A DNA stretch of 64,000 nt from Oreohelix idahoensis (taxonomy: Eukaryota; Mollusca; Gastropoda; Stylommatophora; Oreohelicidae): assembly GCA_024509875.1 (NCBI GenBank), contig JAMPIV010005836.1:168501-232500 (forward strand), given 5' to 3'. The notes below the pieces were generated by a model that was not told the DNA's origin, did not search any database, and saw only the letters and a program-made list of their open reading frames with translations. Both the position numbers and the translations under genes were made by a program. This document shows, one piece after another, positions 22,637 to 34,188 of this stretch. Every line of letters starts with the position of its first letter. Positions within the stretch are counted from its first letter, which is position 1.

Positions 22637-25086
22637 TGTGGTGAAGTGGGATGTTATAAATATTTATAGGGGGACTTAGTGTACTGACTGAGATCAGCTG
22701 TGAAGGTATCTATATCTAAGGAGAGTAGTGTATTATAGATAACCTTACTTGCTGCCACATATATATATATCTCAGTCAGAATTATTCTGGAATAGTGTGA
22801 TGACTACGTTATATGTCTAGGGTATGTGTATGATGAAGTGTAAGTCAAAACAACAACAGACAGATAAACAATTTAATTTATTCCACCACACTTGACAACA
22901 CTGTGACACTCACATACATATAACACTCTAAAGGATCTCTTAAAGGAGTCACTGATAACTTTTCAAATAACAATATGTATTCATTGCTGTTATGAATGAA
23001 TATGTGTCCTGATTCAAATACAAAGGGAACCAGGAATCACAATCAATTTTACTTACAAGTTATATGTACAGAATTTATCAATATGAATATTGTAATGACA
23101 TATATTATTAAAAGTATTCTATGTGTGTCAGTTGTGTAGTAGTAATATGAGGTAATACTGGTTTTGTTTTGTTCAAGCTCTGTTGGTATTTGTCATCATG
23201 ACTTCAATAGTTTGTCTTTATGGGAACTATTATTGGAGATGTTCTCAGTTCCTGATATTAACACAATTTAATTCCCCTCTTAATGTTATTTTTACAAGGT
23301 CATTTTAAGCTGGGGTTACATAATTTTGAGCTCAGCTGGCCACATCAGCTTATCTGGCGTGATGGCGGCAGGAACAGACTCCTCTGCTCGATTCTCCCCT
23401 CGGCTCTGGAGACACCTCACTGATAGCTAAATGGACCAAGGAGTATGCTGTCCGACTCTGGATTCAGCAAAGCTCTGACCAGGTGCTGCTCAATACCATC
23501 AAGACCACGGTCCCTGAAAACAAGAAGGATGTACCTTCTACTTCATAACTAATTTATACTTTCTTTTTACACTGAGCACAATACATCACAAACATTGAGT
23601 TCAGAGCGTTAGGCCAACTGTCAGCTTCATCTGAAATACTTTATACCAGTATTTACCTCCTTAATGGTTACTACGCCTCTGCACTTCCAGCATTATTTCT
23701 GTCTAATCAATAATCTAGGTGTCAGTGTACTGTTTGGCCATTCCATGCAGTTTTACTTTCCTCCGACACCTTCTGTTCAGGCTGGAGCATTATAGGCTTT
23801 ACATCACGTTTTCTACTGAACTACACATATATACAGGCATAAATTAACAATTCACATTCAATTTTCATTAAAAGATACTGAATGTTTCAAGCTTACCACA
23901 ATTCATGGAAACAAACACAGATACGTTGATTAGCAATGAATTCTGGCACAACTACTGGCACAAATTCCCCTCTGCTTATGTTCCAGGCTTTTATTTAGCA
24001 AAAATATGAGCTGGCTTCAACGCACTGTTGCTTTATCAAGCTTATTTGACTAGTGGTCTCGAACTAACGCTCCTAAGTGAGTATATCAGCGAGTCTAGCC
24101 AATGGAGCCACGTTTCGACAAGTATTTGAAAAAATTTTAACTTCCTACGTCTCCCCTAACAACCAAAGATAGTATTTATAGTCCGACTAATCGTGTGTAG
24201 CCTTACATATCATTCCAGCCAATCAGTTCAAATGTAACTTGTGGCCCATTTCCCGTACAATGGTGGATTAAAAAAATCTACCACTGAGCGATTCTGATTT
24301 TGGGTGTTGTCTGACAGCACCATCATTTTATTTTGGCTATAACTTGTCAATTCCTAGACTATTTGCATAACGTTGTACATATTCTTTGTCAGCAAGCCCT
24401 AAGGAACACAAATATACCAATTTAAAAGAGCTAAGTGGCTGCGTTCAAAATATGCAATTTCTAGGATAGTCGTGTAGTTGTTTTTTTTATTTTTTATGTG
24501 AGAACCGCCACCTGTCCTGCTGTACTGTCAGACTAATGTCAGGATTTCGGACATAAAACAGTAGAATGTCAGGTTTCCCCAATAAGCGTTTTTCAGGTTT
24601 TAAAACCTAACTCTGGGAAGGGTAGTGAATTTATCACTGTCGATTGAAATAAAGTTAGTGCATGTAGTCTTACACGCGTGATGGCAGCATTTGTGTATCG
24701 CGCGACGCGTGTTTAGTGTTCGGCTTTCTGCCTCTCCCTTCTCGCTATCCTTTAGTCCATCTGTCTTTTGTTTTTGGTAACATAGTGTAGAAAAAGACAT
24801 GAATGGAATTTAAAATTTAGGTCAACTTGCATATTTCAAGGTTTTTCTTAGAAAGGCAGCACATTTTATTGTGTGTTTGGGAAACGCGTGTATGTTGCAG
24901 AAGGCCTTTAATATCAACGTGAAACGTTACAATTTGCATACGCAGTAGAAAACAAGGGGATTTCGAGTACTGTCATTGTGACAGCACTGTTCTTTACCAT
25001 TCTTCTTCCTTTATTTATTATATGTATTTATTAGGCTTTATATTTACTTGATAATTTATATATGTGGATTAGAATATTCCACGACA
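22637..25086 (-). repeat. 5' LTR of element A
   Basis: 2,450 bp, near-identical to 6539-8990. It carries the TATA-type motif at 24,173-24,180 on the minus strand. The right TSD AATTC follows at 25,087-25,091. Confidence 0.95.
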
Positions 25087-25091
25087 AATTC

Positions 25092-25737
25092 CACCGACAG
25101 AGTGGTGCGTAGTTCAAAGTCAATGACATTTTACCGAAGTAATTAAACGTTGACGGGAGAGGGTCGGTTGGAAATTTCTATAGCTTAAAAAGTATTTCTT
25201 TTTTCCACACCTTCACGTACATATCTAGCAAATCATACTCTGAGATCTACTGATAGATTTCGGTCGACCGCCTGTCGACACCCCTGCTCTACATCAATCG
25301 CCTGTGATACATCCATCCTACATTAATTGTCTTGATCTCCAATAAGTAAAACCGGCAATCACTGTTCTCGCGACCAGGGAATAGTTCGAATCTTGTCAGC
25401 ATAAACCGTTATCCCCCCCCCCCCTTTTTTTTTCTCTCACTCAGCCCGTGTTAAAAGTTGGATCTTGATGAAACAGACGGCGGCACATAGTTAGCATAAC
25501 ACAACACTACAACTCTGGGATAGGATTTCGTCACCTGCTGTACCGCCCATGATGCAATCAGTACAAGTAAGAATAACGAATATATAATCTACTTATGAAC
25601 TAGCAAAACAGGATTTTTAGATAAGTCACTTCCTATTTCTAAATTATTATATTTTCATTCCTGCTCAATTAATTTACATGAAACAAACGTCAAAATAAAG
25701 AAACATTACTGTTATTGTATTACATGTAATGCTACGT
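25092..25737. other. no gene seen; C-run/T-run tract
   Basis: Single-copy-looking sequence with a poly-C/poly-T tract at about 25,413-25,435. No frame or repeat recognised. Confidence 0.5.
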
Positions 25738-25750
25738 CACATTAAAATTA

Positions 25751-26144
25751 GGATCTGGGTAGCTACCAGGTATAGCGTCCGCCTCGAATTCTACAGGTGC
25801 CGGGTTCGATTCCCAGTAATGGGAATATAATTTATGGACATTTTTTTTCAGAACCAGTAGTCCAAATGATGTCATACTCCCCTTTGGTCTCCTGGGTAGT
25901 GAGATTGGATGCCCTAACCGTCTCGGATAAGGGCGACAAAAATTAAAACCTAAGAAACCTACCCACCACAAATATATTTATAAAGTGTATGATTCCTATA
26001 TAGCACACATTCGCATTTTTGCCGGTGCTACCGGAGTTCGTGCATTGTTCTGAGATCCTTCCTTGTGTGATCTAAGGGAGGAGAGCGGAGCACTGATGGA
26101 GTTGTCCGTGTGCTAAGAAGATGGTCTTCAGAACCAAACCAAAA
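25751..26144 (+). mobile_element. tRNA-derived SINE (family 3), full length
   Basis: A 394-bp unit flanked by a perfect 13-bp TSD, CACATTAAAATTA, at 25,738-25,750 and 26,145-26,157. Near its 5' end are an A-box-like TAGCTACCAGGTATAGCG and a B-box GGTTCGATTCCC about 40 bp apart, the internal RNA polymerase III promoter of a tRNA-derived SINE. It ends in a short A/C-rich tail (CAAACCAAAA). It encodes no protein and would use LINE machinery in trans. Confidence 0.88.
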
Positions 26145-26429
26145 CACATTAAAATTACAGTTAAATGTTAATTTCGCATGTTTAACCCATGACTTCCTAT
26201 AACGTTAGACATTTTTGAATCATTTTATTTATTTATTTATTTGTTCCTGACCGCAAAACAAAACATTTAATAATTAAATGACAATTACAACTCCTTGTTT
26301 TGACTTTTCTTACTTGTATGTCTAATGCTTACAATAGACGACGTCAGACACATTTCAAAATGGAGATTTACTTTTCGATCACCCTGTACCTGATTTTTCG
26401 ATCACACAGTAAGAGCAGTCCTCTGTTCT

Positions 26430-26478
26430 TTCTGTCTTTCTGTCTTTCTTTCTTTCTGTCTTTCTTTCTTTCTGTGCG
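26430..26478. repeat. (TTTC/TGTC)n microsatellite
   Basis: Mixed TTTC and TGTC tetranucleotide repeats. Confidence 0.85.
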
Positions 26479-26709
26479 CCAGCCACTCAGCTTGTCTGTC
26501 TTTATTTCTTCCCTCTTCTTTTGTGAACTACTTGCTTTTTTTTTTTCTTTTAAATAGCTCAGGAGTTTGGGGCCAGGCTAAAATTCACTAACGTATAACG
26601 CATAGAAGCCACTTGATCTCACAAAACTGTGGATTTCATAAAGTGGTATTCAGTCATAAGTCCACTTTCAAGTCAGAAGCAGCTCTTTACATTTGGAAAC
26701 CAGTGAATC

Positions 26710-27035
26710 GAGAGCCGCGCTAGTGTAGTGGTTACCAGGTTCAAGACTGGGCGAGGACATTTGAAAAAGTGTCGTCGACCGGGAATTGGAATGGAATAAT
26801 TCAAGCCCTGGCGAAGACATCTGAAGCAGTGTCGTCGACCAGGGACTGGAATAACCTGTACGGCTCCTGAGCCGACCCAGCTCTAACGGGTACCTCTGAA
26901 GACGCGAGTATCTGCCTGAATGGCGTGAGCACACCTGTCAGCGTACATGGAAAACGGATACTCACGTAAAATCAGTCTGAGGTTAGACATACTAACCGGA
27001 GATTTCGCCTCGAGTAATAGCGAAAAAAAAAAAAC
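26710..27035 (+). mobile_element. tRNA-derived SINE (family 2) with internal duplication
   Basis: A 326-bp unit flanked by the 10-bp TSD CCAGTGAATC at 26,700-26,709 and 27,036-27,045. It starts with an A-box-like TAGTGTAGTGGTTACC and a B-box-like GGTTCAAGACTGG. Within it a block of about 65 bp, containing GTGTCGTCGACC, occurs twice in tandem. The 3' part ends GAGATTTCGCCTCGAGTAATAGCG and then a 12-A tail. Related sequence is found in the insertion at 12,357-12,689. Confidence 0.85.
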
Positions 27036-27116
27036 CCAGTGAATCTGATCTAATGCCCCCCTTTCCGCCCCTTCCCAAAAAAATGTAAGTGTATATATAT
27101 ATATATATATTTAAAG

Positions 27117-27302
27117 CAGGGACGGACTCAGCGTCTGTACTCATAGCAGTTTAGTGGTTCATGCTTCCCATACCACTAAGAATGAATTAATTATGGAAAT
27201 AATTAGCTTCCCATACCCCCTTACTCTAGCCTAATCTTGAATTGACAGTCAGGGATTACCCTTTTTTGCACTGGGATCCCGGTCACTGACAGTCCGCCCC
27301 TG
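27117..27302. mobile_element. short hAT-type MITE
   Basis: A 186-bp unit with imperfect 12-bp terminal inverted repeats (CAGGGACGGACT and AGTCCGCCCCTG) and an 8-bp TSD matching at 7 of 8 positions (ATTTAAAG at 27,109-27,116; GTTTAAAG at 27,303-27,310). Its ends resemble the MITE at 3034-3374. A (TA)n tract lies just upstream. Confidence 0.75.
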
Positions 27303-27310
27303 GTTTAAAG

Positions 27311-28117
27311 TAAAGTATTCCACCAAAAATTGGGAACAGTCTAAACCGCTCCTAATTTTTTTTTTTAAATGTATCTGTTTCATTCAGACATAATCTTTCA
27401 TTTTGTTCGCTCTAATTTTCTCCGGTCCTCCCGTCAATAATAAAACTGGAAGAGGCAGAAGAAGACAGAGACAACAAATATTAGATAAACTGACAGAATG
27501 GGAGAAGGTAGTTATGGTAGTGAAATAACCAGGCCACCAGAAATAGAAGGAGACAAAACAAAACAACAAAACCAAAAACACAAAAACCAAAACAAAAAAC
27601 AGCTAACAAAAAACACAAAACCAAAAAAAAAATGAATTAGACATAGACATACAAGGAGTAAAGTGGACAAGCAAGTATATTGAGCTCAGGACAAGAAGGC
27701 GCGGCGTTTCTTTGTTAATGGCCTCACTCAAACCAGAGTCCGGAGGTTGCTCAGAGACATGATCGCCTATGACAATAAGAACTGACATGATGATGATTAT
27801 TAAATCCGGCAGACGACAAAGAGTTAACATGTTATGGTCTCAGGTAATTAGCACCTCGATACAGCGACTTTTAGATTCATATATAATTAGATTTAACCCG
27901 TTGTCCCATACATCGTACAGATACAGACAACTTGATGTGAAAAATACTGACTTATAATTACATCATTATCATCACCCTCCAGTTCTATATGAACCCATAG
28001 GCCGTCAACAAATTCATGCCAAACTTTTCTCCTCCCATGCCACTTGTTCCTAGATTTTTTCGCGTCTGCTTTATCTCTTTCATGTCTGTCTTCAGTTCCA
28101 TTTGCCATGTTCATATT

Positions 28118-28118
<1 letters not shown>
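27311..28118. other. no gene seen; CAAAA-rich tract
   Basis: The tract 27,553-27,632 is a CAAAA/CAAAC-rich low-complexity repeat. The rest has no supported frame. Confidence 0.55.

Positions 28119-28213
<95 letters not shown>
28119..28213. repeat. (CT)n microsatellite, about 47 units
   Basis: An almost uninterrupted CT run adjoining the dispersed repeat that starts at 28,228. It generates artefactual Ser-Leu frames. Confidence 0.97.
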
Positions 28214-28216
<3 letters not shown>

Positions 28217-28227
28217 CTTTCTCTCGC

Positions 28228-28394
28228 TATTATTTTACCTTTACAACGTTGAATTCCTTGACATTGATGGGTAAAATGTATGTGAGAATAAATGAAATCA
28301 GTATAAAAGACGAGAGAAAGGAAGGGCAGAATGTCAGCCGGGCCTGCGTGCCCAATTCTCAACCCTTTGAAAATAAAATTCTTTCGTTCGTTCT
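28228..28394 (+). repeat. dispersed retro-repeat with (GTTC)n tail, copy 2
   Basis: About 90% similar to 6019-6191 by eye, including AACGTTGAATTCCTTGACAT and the final GAAAATAAAATTCTTTCGTTCG. It has a CT tract on both sides, whereas copy 1 has a T-run after it. The family is not identified. Confidence 0.75.
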
Positions 28395-30320
28395 CTCTCT
28401 CTCTCTATCTCTCTCTCTCTCTCTTACCAGGGCATTTATGTCAATTTTTTTCTCCATTTTTTTTTTTTTTTGGCCTTAAAATGTCTACAGGATCGGGTAA
28501 CACTCCCCGGACCTAACCCTTCTTGGTAGCTCCCAACGGGATTAATGTTAGGGTACAGTCTTACGGTTCTTCCCCCCCCCCCCCCCCGCCCCTTTTCGGG
28601 CACCTGTAAAACATGGGATCTAACCAGAGGATCTAAAAATCGGTTGAGACATTATTTCTTTAGAGGTTGCTATCAATAATTTCTCGAACATGCTAACAGA
28701 AATGGTAGTAGTGAAACAAGATTTTTCTGAATCGTAGAAAGATGTGAAGTGATCACTATTACTGTACACCCCCCCCCCCCCCCCCCCCCTTATAATTTGC
28801 TTGCGCTTGCGGTCCGTTAGCGTCATTTTCTAATATTAAGTGTGAAAAAATCAGGTGGGCCTAGCCGCTTCAACTTAAACTAAATTATATTCCTGGTCTG
28901 CACGAGTGTAATAATAGTAGTAGTAGCAAACATAATTATAACATTGAAGAGTACGTAAAGCTTTCGTTTTTCGAGAAGCCGAAATTGAAAGTGAATTTCT
29001 AAAGTTTGAAACAATGACGCAAACAGATTAACAAAGAATCCTACCTGTCAAAAGCTTTCTGATGAAACACCTCGAATAGCGCCTATAGGAGATTACTGTC
29101 GCTCGCTGAATGAAATCTATCAATGCATAAACGGCTGGAGATCTCGACATTTTGATATTGGTAGGCGGGGTTATGTTAGCGCAGACTTACGTCAATCACG
29201 TTTCAACGCGTGCGGGTGAGGCAGCGAAAGCGAGCTTGATATCCCATTGGACAAGGTTCTCAGACCGCCACTTCGAGTATCGCACGTTGCCGGTATGAGG
29301 GATGAAAACACAAATCGCGGCTGGTGGTGTCTTTTCTTTTTTTTTTTTAAATAAAGTTGTGGCGAGGCGCGTCCAGTTCAACCTAGTCGGTTATATTAGG
29401 GCGCATGTCCAAATATAAAAGACCGTTTGGTCTGAAGTATACGTGATCATAAAGCGGCAGAGGAGGCTTAAGTGAAACGAGAAGGTTATGAAATTTCGAA
29501 CGTAGCTCTAATATAAGGCTCTCGCTTATTGTCACAGTGTACCGCCAAAACATGAAGGTTCGCATTGATTTTTCCACAGAAATAATAGTAACAGTATACC
29601 TAAGAGGGAGGGGCTTAAAGGTTGCTTTGGTCTGTTTTAGATCGATGGTGACCAGGCTTGAGATAGCAACCAGTGAGGATAGTATAATTTATAGAGAGTA
29701 AGGCATGTGCCAGCTAGGAAGGATGGGGGTTGTGCCATCGGACTCTATGTTGACAGTTCTGTACTGTTTAAAAATCATAATATATTTTTTCTATATATGC
29801 TATTCATATGTGGATGGGTGTGAAAAAAATCGAAAAAAGGTGATTCGTCTTACGAGGACAAAAGACAAAGAAAAAGAAACTCCGTTAGCGTTATTTATAT
29901 ATGGGGGGCCTTGGGAGGAATGCCAAAGAAAGGATCCACCCTGGGTGCCAAGTACTTTATGTACGCCCCTGAACAGAGAATCGACCTATTTGCACTCACT
30001 ATTTGTCATTATTTAAAATTTAAAAAAATATTATTTTGGTACAAGAGTTGCTTCCTCGTGGCATACATGACAAAAAAAGTTGATCTTTCGAGCCAAGTTA
30101 AATTGGGTGCTTATTTCATCACGAAGCTGTGACTACTTTAAAAGAACAAACTTCTTTGGGGAAGGGGATCTGTGTATTGCATGATTCATTTAGGGCGTTT
30201 GTATAGATAACCTAGTGCTTTCCCTACAGGGAACCACCCACCCGGCCAAATGCCCTGAGAAATGAGTTTTATCTGAGCAGACACCTGGTGCAGTAATGTC
30301 CCTTCACGATGATGTTTTCG
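28395..30320. other. no gene seen; several homopolymer runs
   Basis: Contains CT repeats (28,394-28,424), C-runs at about 28,571-28,587 and 28,769-28,788, and T-runs. No frame shows a recognisable domain, and I see no TSD-bounded element. Confidence 0.5.
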
Positions 30321-30327
30321 TTGGTGA

Positions 30328-30545
30328 TATGACTTTGTGATAGAACGTCGTTCTCATATATGACTTTGTGATAGAACGTCGTTCTTATATATGACTTTGT
30401 GATAGAACGTCGTTCTCATATATGACTTTGTGATAGAACGTCGTTCTCATATATGACTTTGTGATAGAACGTCGTTCTCATATATGACTTTGTGATAGAA
30501 CGTCGTTCTCATATATGACTTTGTGATAGAACGTCGTTCTCATAT
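30328..30545. repeat. 31-bp minisatellite, 7 copies, with hairpin core
   Basis: Seven near-identical 31-bp units, each containing AGAACGTCGTTCT: the arms AGAACG and CGTTCT are perfect reverse complements around one T. Each unit could form a 6-bp hairpin. Confidence 0.95.
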
Positions 30546-30656
30546 TACAGTTGACTAATTTGCACTACTGCCTCCTTACAATCTTACATGTCCGTGTTTA
30601 CCGTATTCTGTCTTCTACTCCTAGCTCTAATACCAAATTTATTTCAATCCAACTGC

Positions 30657-31143
<487 letters not shown>

Positions 31144-31590
31144 CTATCTTGTATAAATATCAGTATGATCATCCAGTGCCATGTCGTCTAGTATTGTAAT
31201 GTAATGAGCAGTAAGAAGTTTTTGTTTAACTAGGTCTACTGAGCTCGCCTCTCTTTCGCAGCCAAATTCCTAGATGAAGAATCTGTGTATGTTCTGTAGC
31301 TGTTGAGTGGTACTGTATAGAGTGTTTGTGATTGTTGGGGAGCCCGGCAATAGCCGTCTTCTTTCTGTTGAGAGTAATGGCATGTGGGCAGCATATCGCA
31401 GGAGTGGTACATTTGTGTCAATTAGGCTTATGTAAGGGGTTTACTTTCTTTAAGTCAGGGCTTCTTTACCCGTGTAAAGCCCTACATGAGTAGGGGTCCG
31501 TGAGTGGATTCAAGAAGGTCCTTGTACATCTTCTTCTAAAATCCTAAAATGTAAAATGCAACATTTTTTTATTATGCGTTTATGTACGTA
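31144..31590. other. no gene seen
   Basis: No supported frame or repeat family. Confidence 0.5.
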
Positions 31591-31769
31591 GCCTTTATCG
31601 GATAATCAAAGGGGTCCATAGCTGTCATCGAACAATCAAAGGGGTCCACAGCTTTTATCCGACAACCAAAGGGGTTCATAGCCTTTATCGGACAATCATA
31701 GGGGTCCATAGCTTTCATCGGACAATCAAAGGGGTCATCAGCTTTTATCGGACAATGAAAGGGCTCCAT
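31591..31769. repeat. 30-bp minisatellite, 6 copies
   Basis: Six copies of a 30-bp unit containing TCGGACAATCAAAGGGGTCCA, with more divergence than the 31-bp array. On the minus strand it is open as a ten-residue repeat of the type DPFDCPIKAM, but no gene context supports translation. Confidence 0.9.
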
Positions 31770-31862
31770 AACATGACATTTACCCGGTCTAGCCAACAAT
31801 CAACAAACTGGTCAGACAGAACTATTATCAATGATACGATAATCGACTATGGTCATCCTATT

Positions 31863-34183
31863 TGTAGTGAATTTCTAAATACAATATATAAATTAGAATA
31901 TAACAGTATAGGGCATAAAGGCAAAGATAGGATATTACTAAAAAATTTCTGCTAGAACGGTTGGTGTCGCCTACGCCTTCAGACTATTATTTGCTAACGA
32001 ATAGCCGAACAAAACGGTACCCAAATTTTCAAATTCGTCCTTGACATAAACGAACCACTTTTCCTAGTTCTAAGAAATATTTGCCTAAAATGCATTGTGG
32101 AACGAGGAGGGGCAAGGATAGATGAAAATGCTAATTCGTTTCGCATTGATTTCAAACTAAAAGCCAACCACAGCACAGGGGCAAGCCTTGCCTTAGGGGT
32201 TTCCCCAATACGATGAAAAAGTTAGAAATGTATACACTACGGTCATGGAAACACGTTTAGCTCTTATTATGAATGACCTAAGCTCTCGTATATCGCTTGA
32301 AATTACATGGAAAAAGAGTGAACGAGAGGTAGTTTAAAAATAAACAACTAACATGGAAAAAAAAAGAGATAGAATTTTCAACCAAACCACATAGCCCCTT
32401 AAAAATCGTATATTCGTGTACCTGAAGACTTGCTGACCAAGAATATGTTGTTAGTTATCTAAATAGTCCTTTAACTAATCAAATAAGGATAAAACAATAC
32501 ATAGAGATCAGAGATACTGTCAGGTCAGGTCATATCTGCTTAGATTGGATCGCATATTTTTTGGGAAAAAAGTAGGTGACAGATAGGCTAAGATAGTACA
32601 GTGAATCCGATTGGGTGGAATTTGAAGTGAGACGAAATATTATTGGCTGACCTTTGAATAAACATAAATAGCCTAGTAACGTAGAAAGGTTTGAATGATA
32701 TTTTTTGAAAGACTGTTTACACTTTAATATTAAGAGTGATTGGCCAACTGAGTCGATATTGTCAGAACAAGCGTTAGGGGGGACGCCATTTCTTGAAAAA
32801 TTCTACCAGCGATTGATGATCTGGCTGTGCTTTCAAATACAATTTCTGGACAGCCTGGACAATAAACCAGATCGAAACTGTGTCAGTCATCGTCACTGTG
32901 TATTTCATTGAAAATTGTGGTAAGATTGACATTTATTAACATGTATTTTATATAAAAATTGAATGTGAAATAATAATATATGTCTGTACGTGAGTGTGTC
33001 TATAGCGACCATGAGGCAAAGCCTAGAGATTGATCCACCATGTGATAGACTGTCAGAGAGGTGTAAAACGACAAGAATATGTATGAGTGTCATAAAGGAG
33101 CATAACACCTATCCTATTTTATGGAAAAGATTACAGCTGGAATTGCAGTGGCGTTGTAACTATTAGGGGAGAGGAATACTGGTGTACATTGTCACATCAA
33201 AAGATAATGGTGGCATAGGTTGGTATAAGGCTATGACCCTTTTTGTTTGTTTGTAATGTACCTGTCCTAGAATGTGGACTATTAGTGTAAGCTAGGTATT
33301 AAGAAGGATGCATAACCTTCACATTTTAGAGGTCCTGGGTACTGACGTTAATGTGGTACCAAACGCTTGAAAACTGATTGATTCAGGACTCTGTCTGCAT
33401 ACTGCGAGCCCATGCTAGTGGTCATTGCCTATCAAACAGGGAACAGATTGTCAAGCGAGCAGAGGAAAAGTTCTACCTGTATTCTACTGCCAAGTTAAGT
33501 TCATGTTCGGCACCTGGCAGCTCAACTAACAGAACTAAAAAGGAATATAAAGTGACAGTGAATAAAACTGGGACAAATATTTAATAACCCCACAAGAGAC
33601 AAACGAAAACAAACATAACTAAAAGGGTGTGATTTTAAACAACAACCTAGGGGTACTACCAGTATTGCCTTAAAGTAGGAGAATACAACTACAGACGTAT
33701 ATTAGAATAATATTTTTATGTATGGACAGAAGATCTACTGTGTTATTTGACTGATGTAAATGATTCTTTTGATTTCACTTTTGATTGTCAGTCCTGGTTC
33801 AAAATAAATTAGAATCAGGATAATAAATTGTAAAAAGTATATTTACACAAATTTCAACCACAGTCTTAAATAAGATAGCCTTTTAAAGTGTCGTTTGTAT
33901 GTTATTGTGGTAGTACTGTGTGCTGTTGTGAATAATAAACTATTTGTTTTTAGGTTTGTTGATTATTGTACATTACACTCTACCTTCATAACCCTAGACC
34001 CTACACGAAGTCATTTAATATAATAATATAAATACATTTTGAATGAGATAAAAGGGGTGGTAGCGGAAAGGTTCCCTGAAAAGTTCCCAATACTATTGGG
34101 TAAATTCAGGGACCTTCATAGCTAATCTCATTTATTACAATAATAATACCTAACAACAATTCATAACATCAAAATCCACCACA
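31863..34183 (+). mobile_element. solo LTR of the family-1 gypsy lineage (old)
   Basis: Starts TGTAGTGAATTTC and ends AAATCCACCACA, aligning with the starts and ends of the A/B LTRs. In between it shares blocks such as TTGCTGACCAAGAATATGT and AAATTGAATGTGAAAT. It is flanked by the 5-bp TSD CTATT at 31,858-31,862 and 34,184-34,188, with no internal region. It is therefore a solo LTR left by LTR-LTR recombination, or a subfamily LTR. Its divergence from the A, B and D LTRs is far greater than their within-element differences, so it is older. Confidence 0.85.
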
Positions 34184-34188
34184 CTATT

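Larger units (their letters stand above)
6539..25086 (-). mobile_element. Ty3/gypsy element A (family 1, Gmr1-like order), interrupted by B
   Basis: A full LTR-to-LTR insertion on the minus strand, flanked by the 5-bp TSD AATTC at 6534-6538 and 25,087-25,091. Without the nested element B it is about 9.1 kb, of which 4.9 kb is LTR. The two LTRs (6539-8990 and 22,637-25,086) differ at only a few positions, so the insertion is recent. Internal order in the element's sense is PBS, gag with zinc knuckle, remnant integrase, RT, RNase H, PPT. Protease and the integrase catalytic core are absent, and there are in-frame breaks. It is therefore non-autonomous. Confidence 0.95.

Noticed and set aside
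28102..28479. Ser/Leu-rich ORFs
   Set aside because: Translations of the CT microsatellite and neighbouring repeat.
30328..30545. CRISPR-like array with hairpin repeats
   Set aside because: No spacers between 31-bp units; plain minisatellite.
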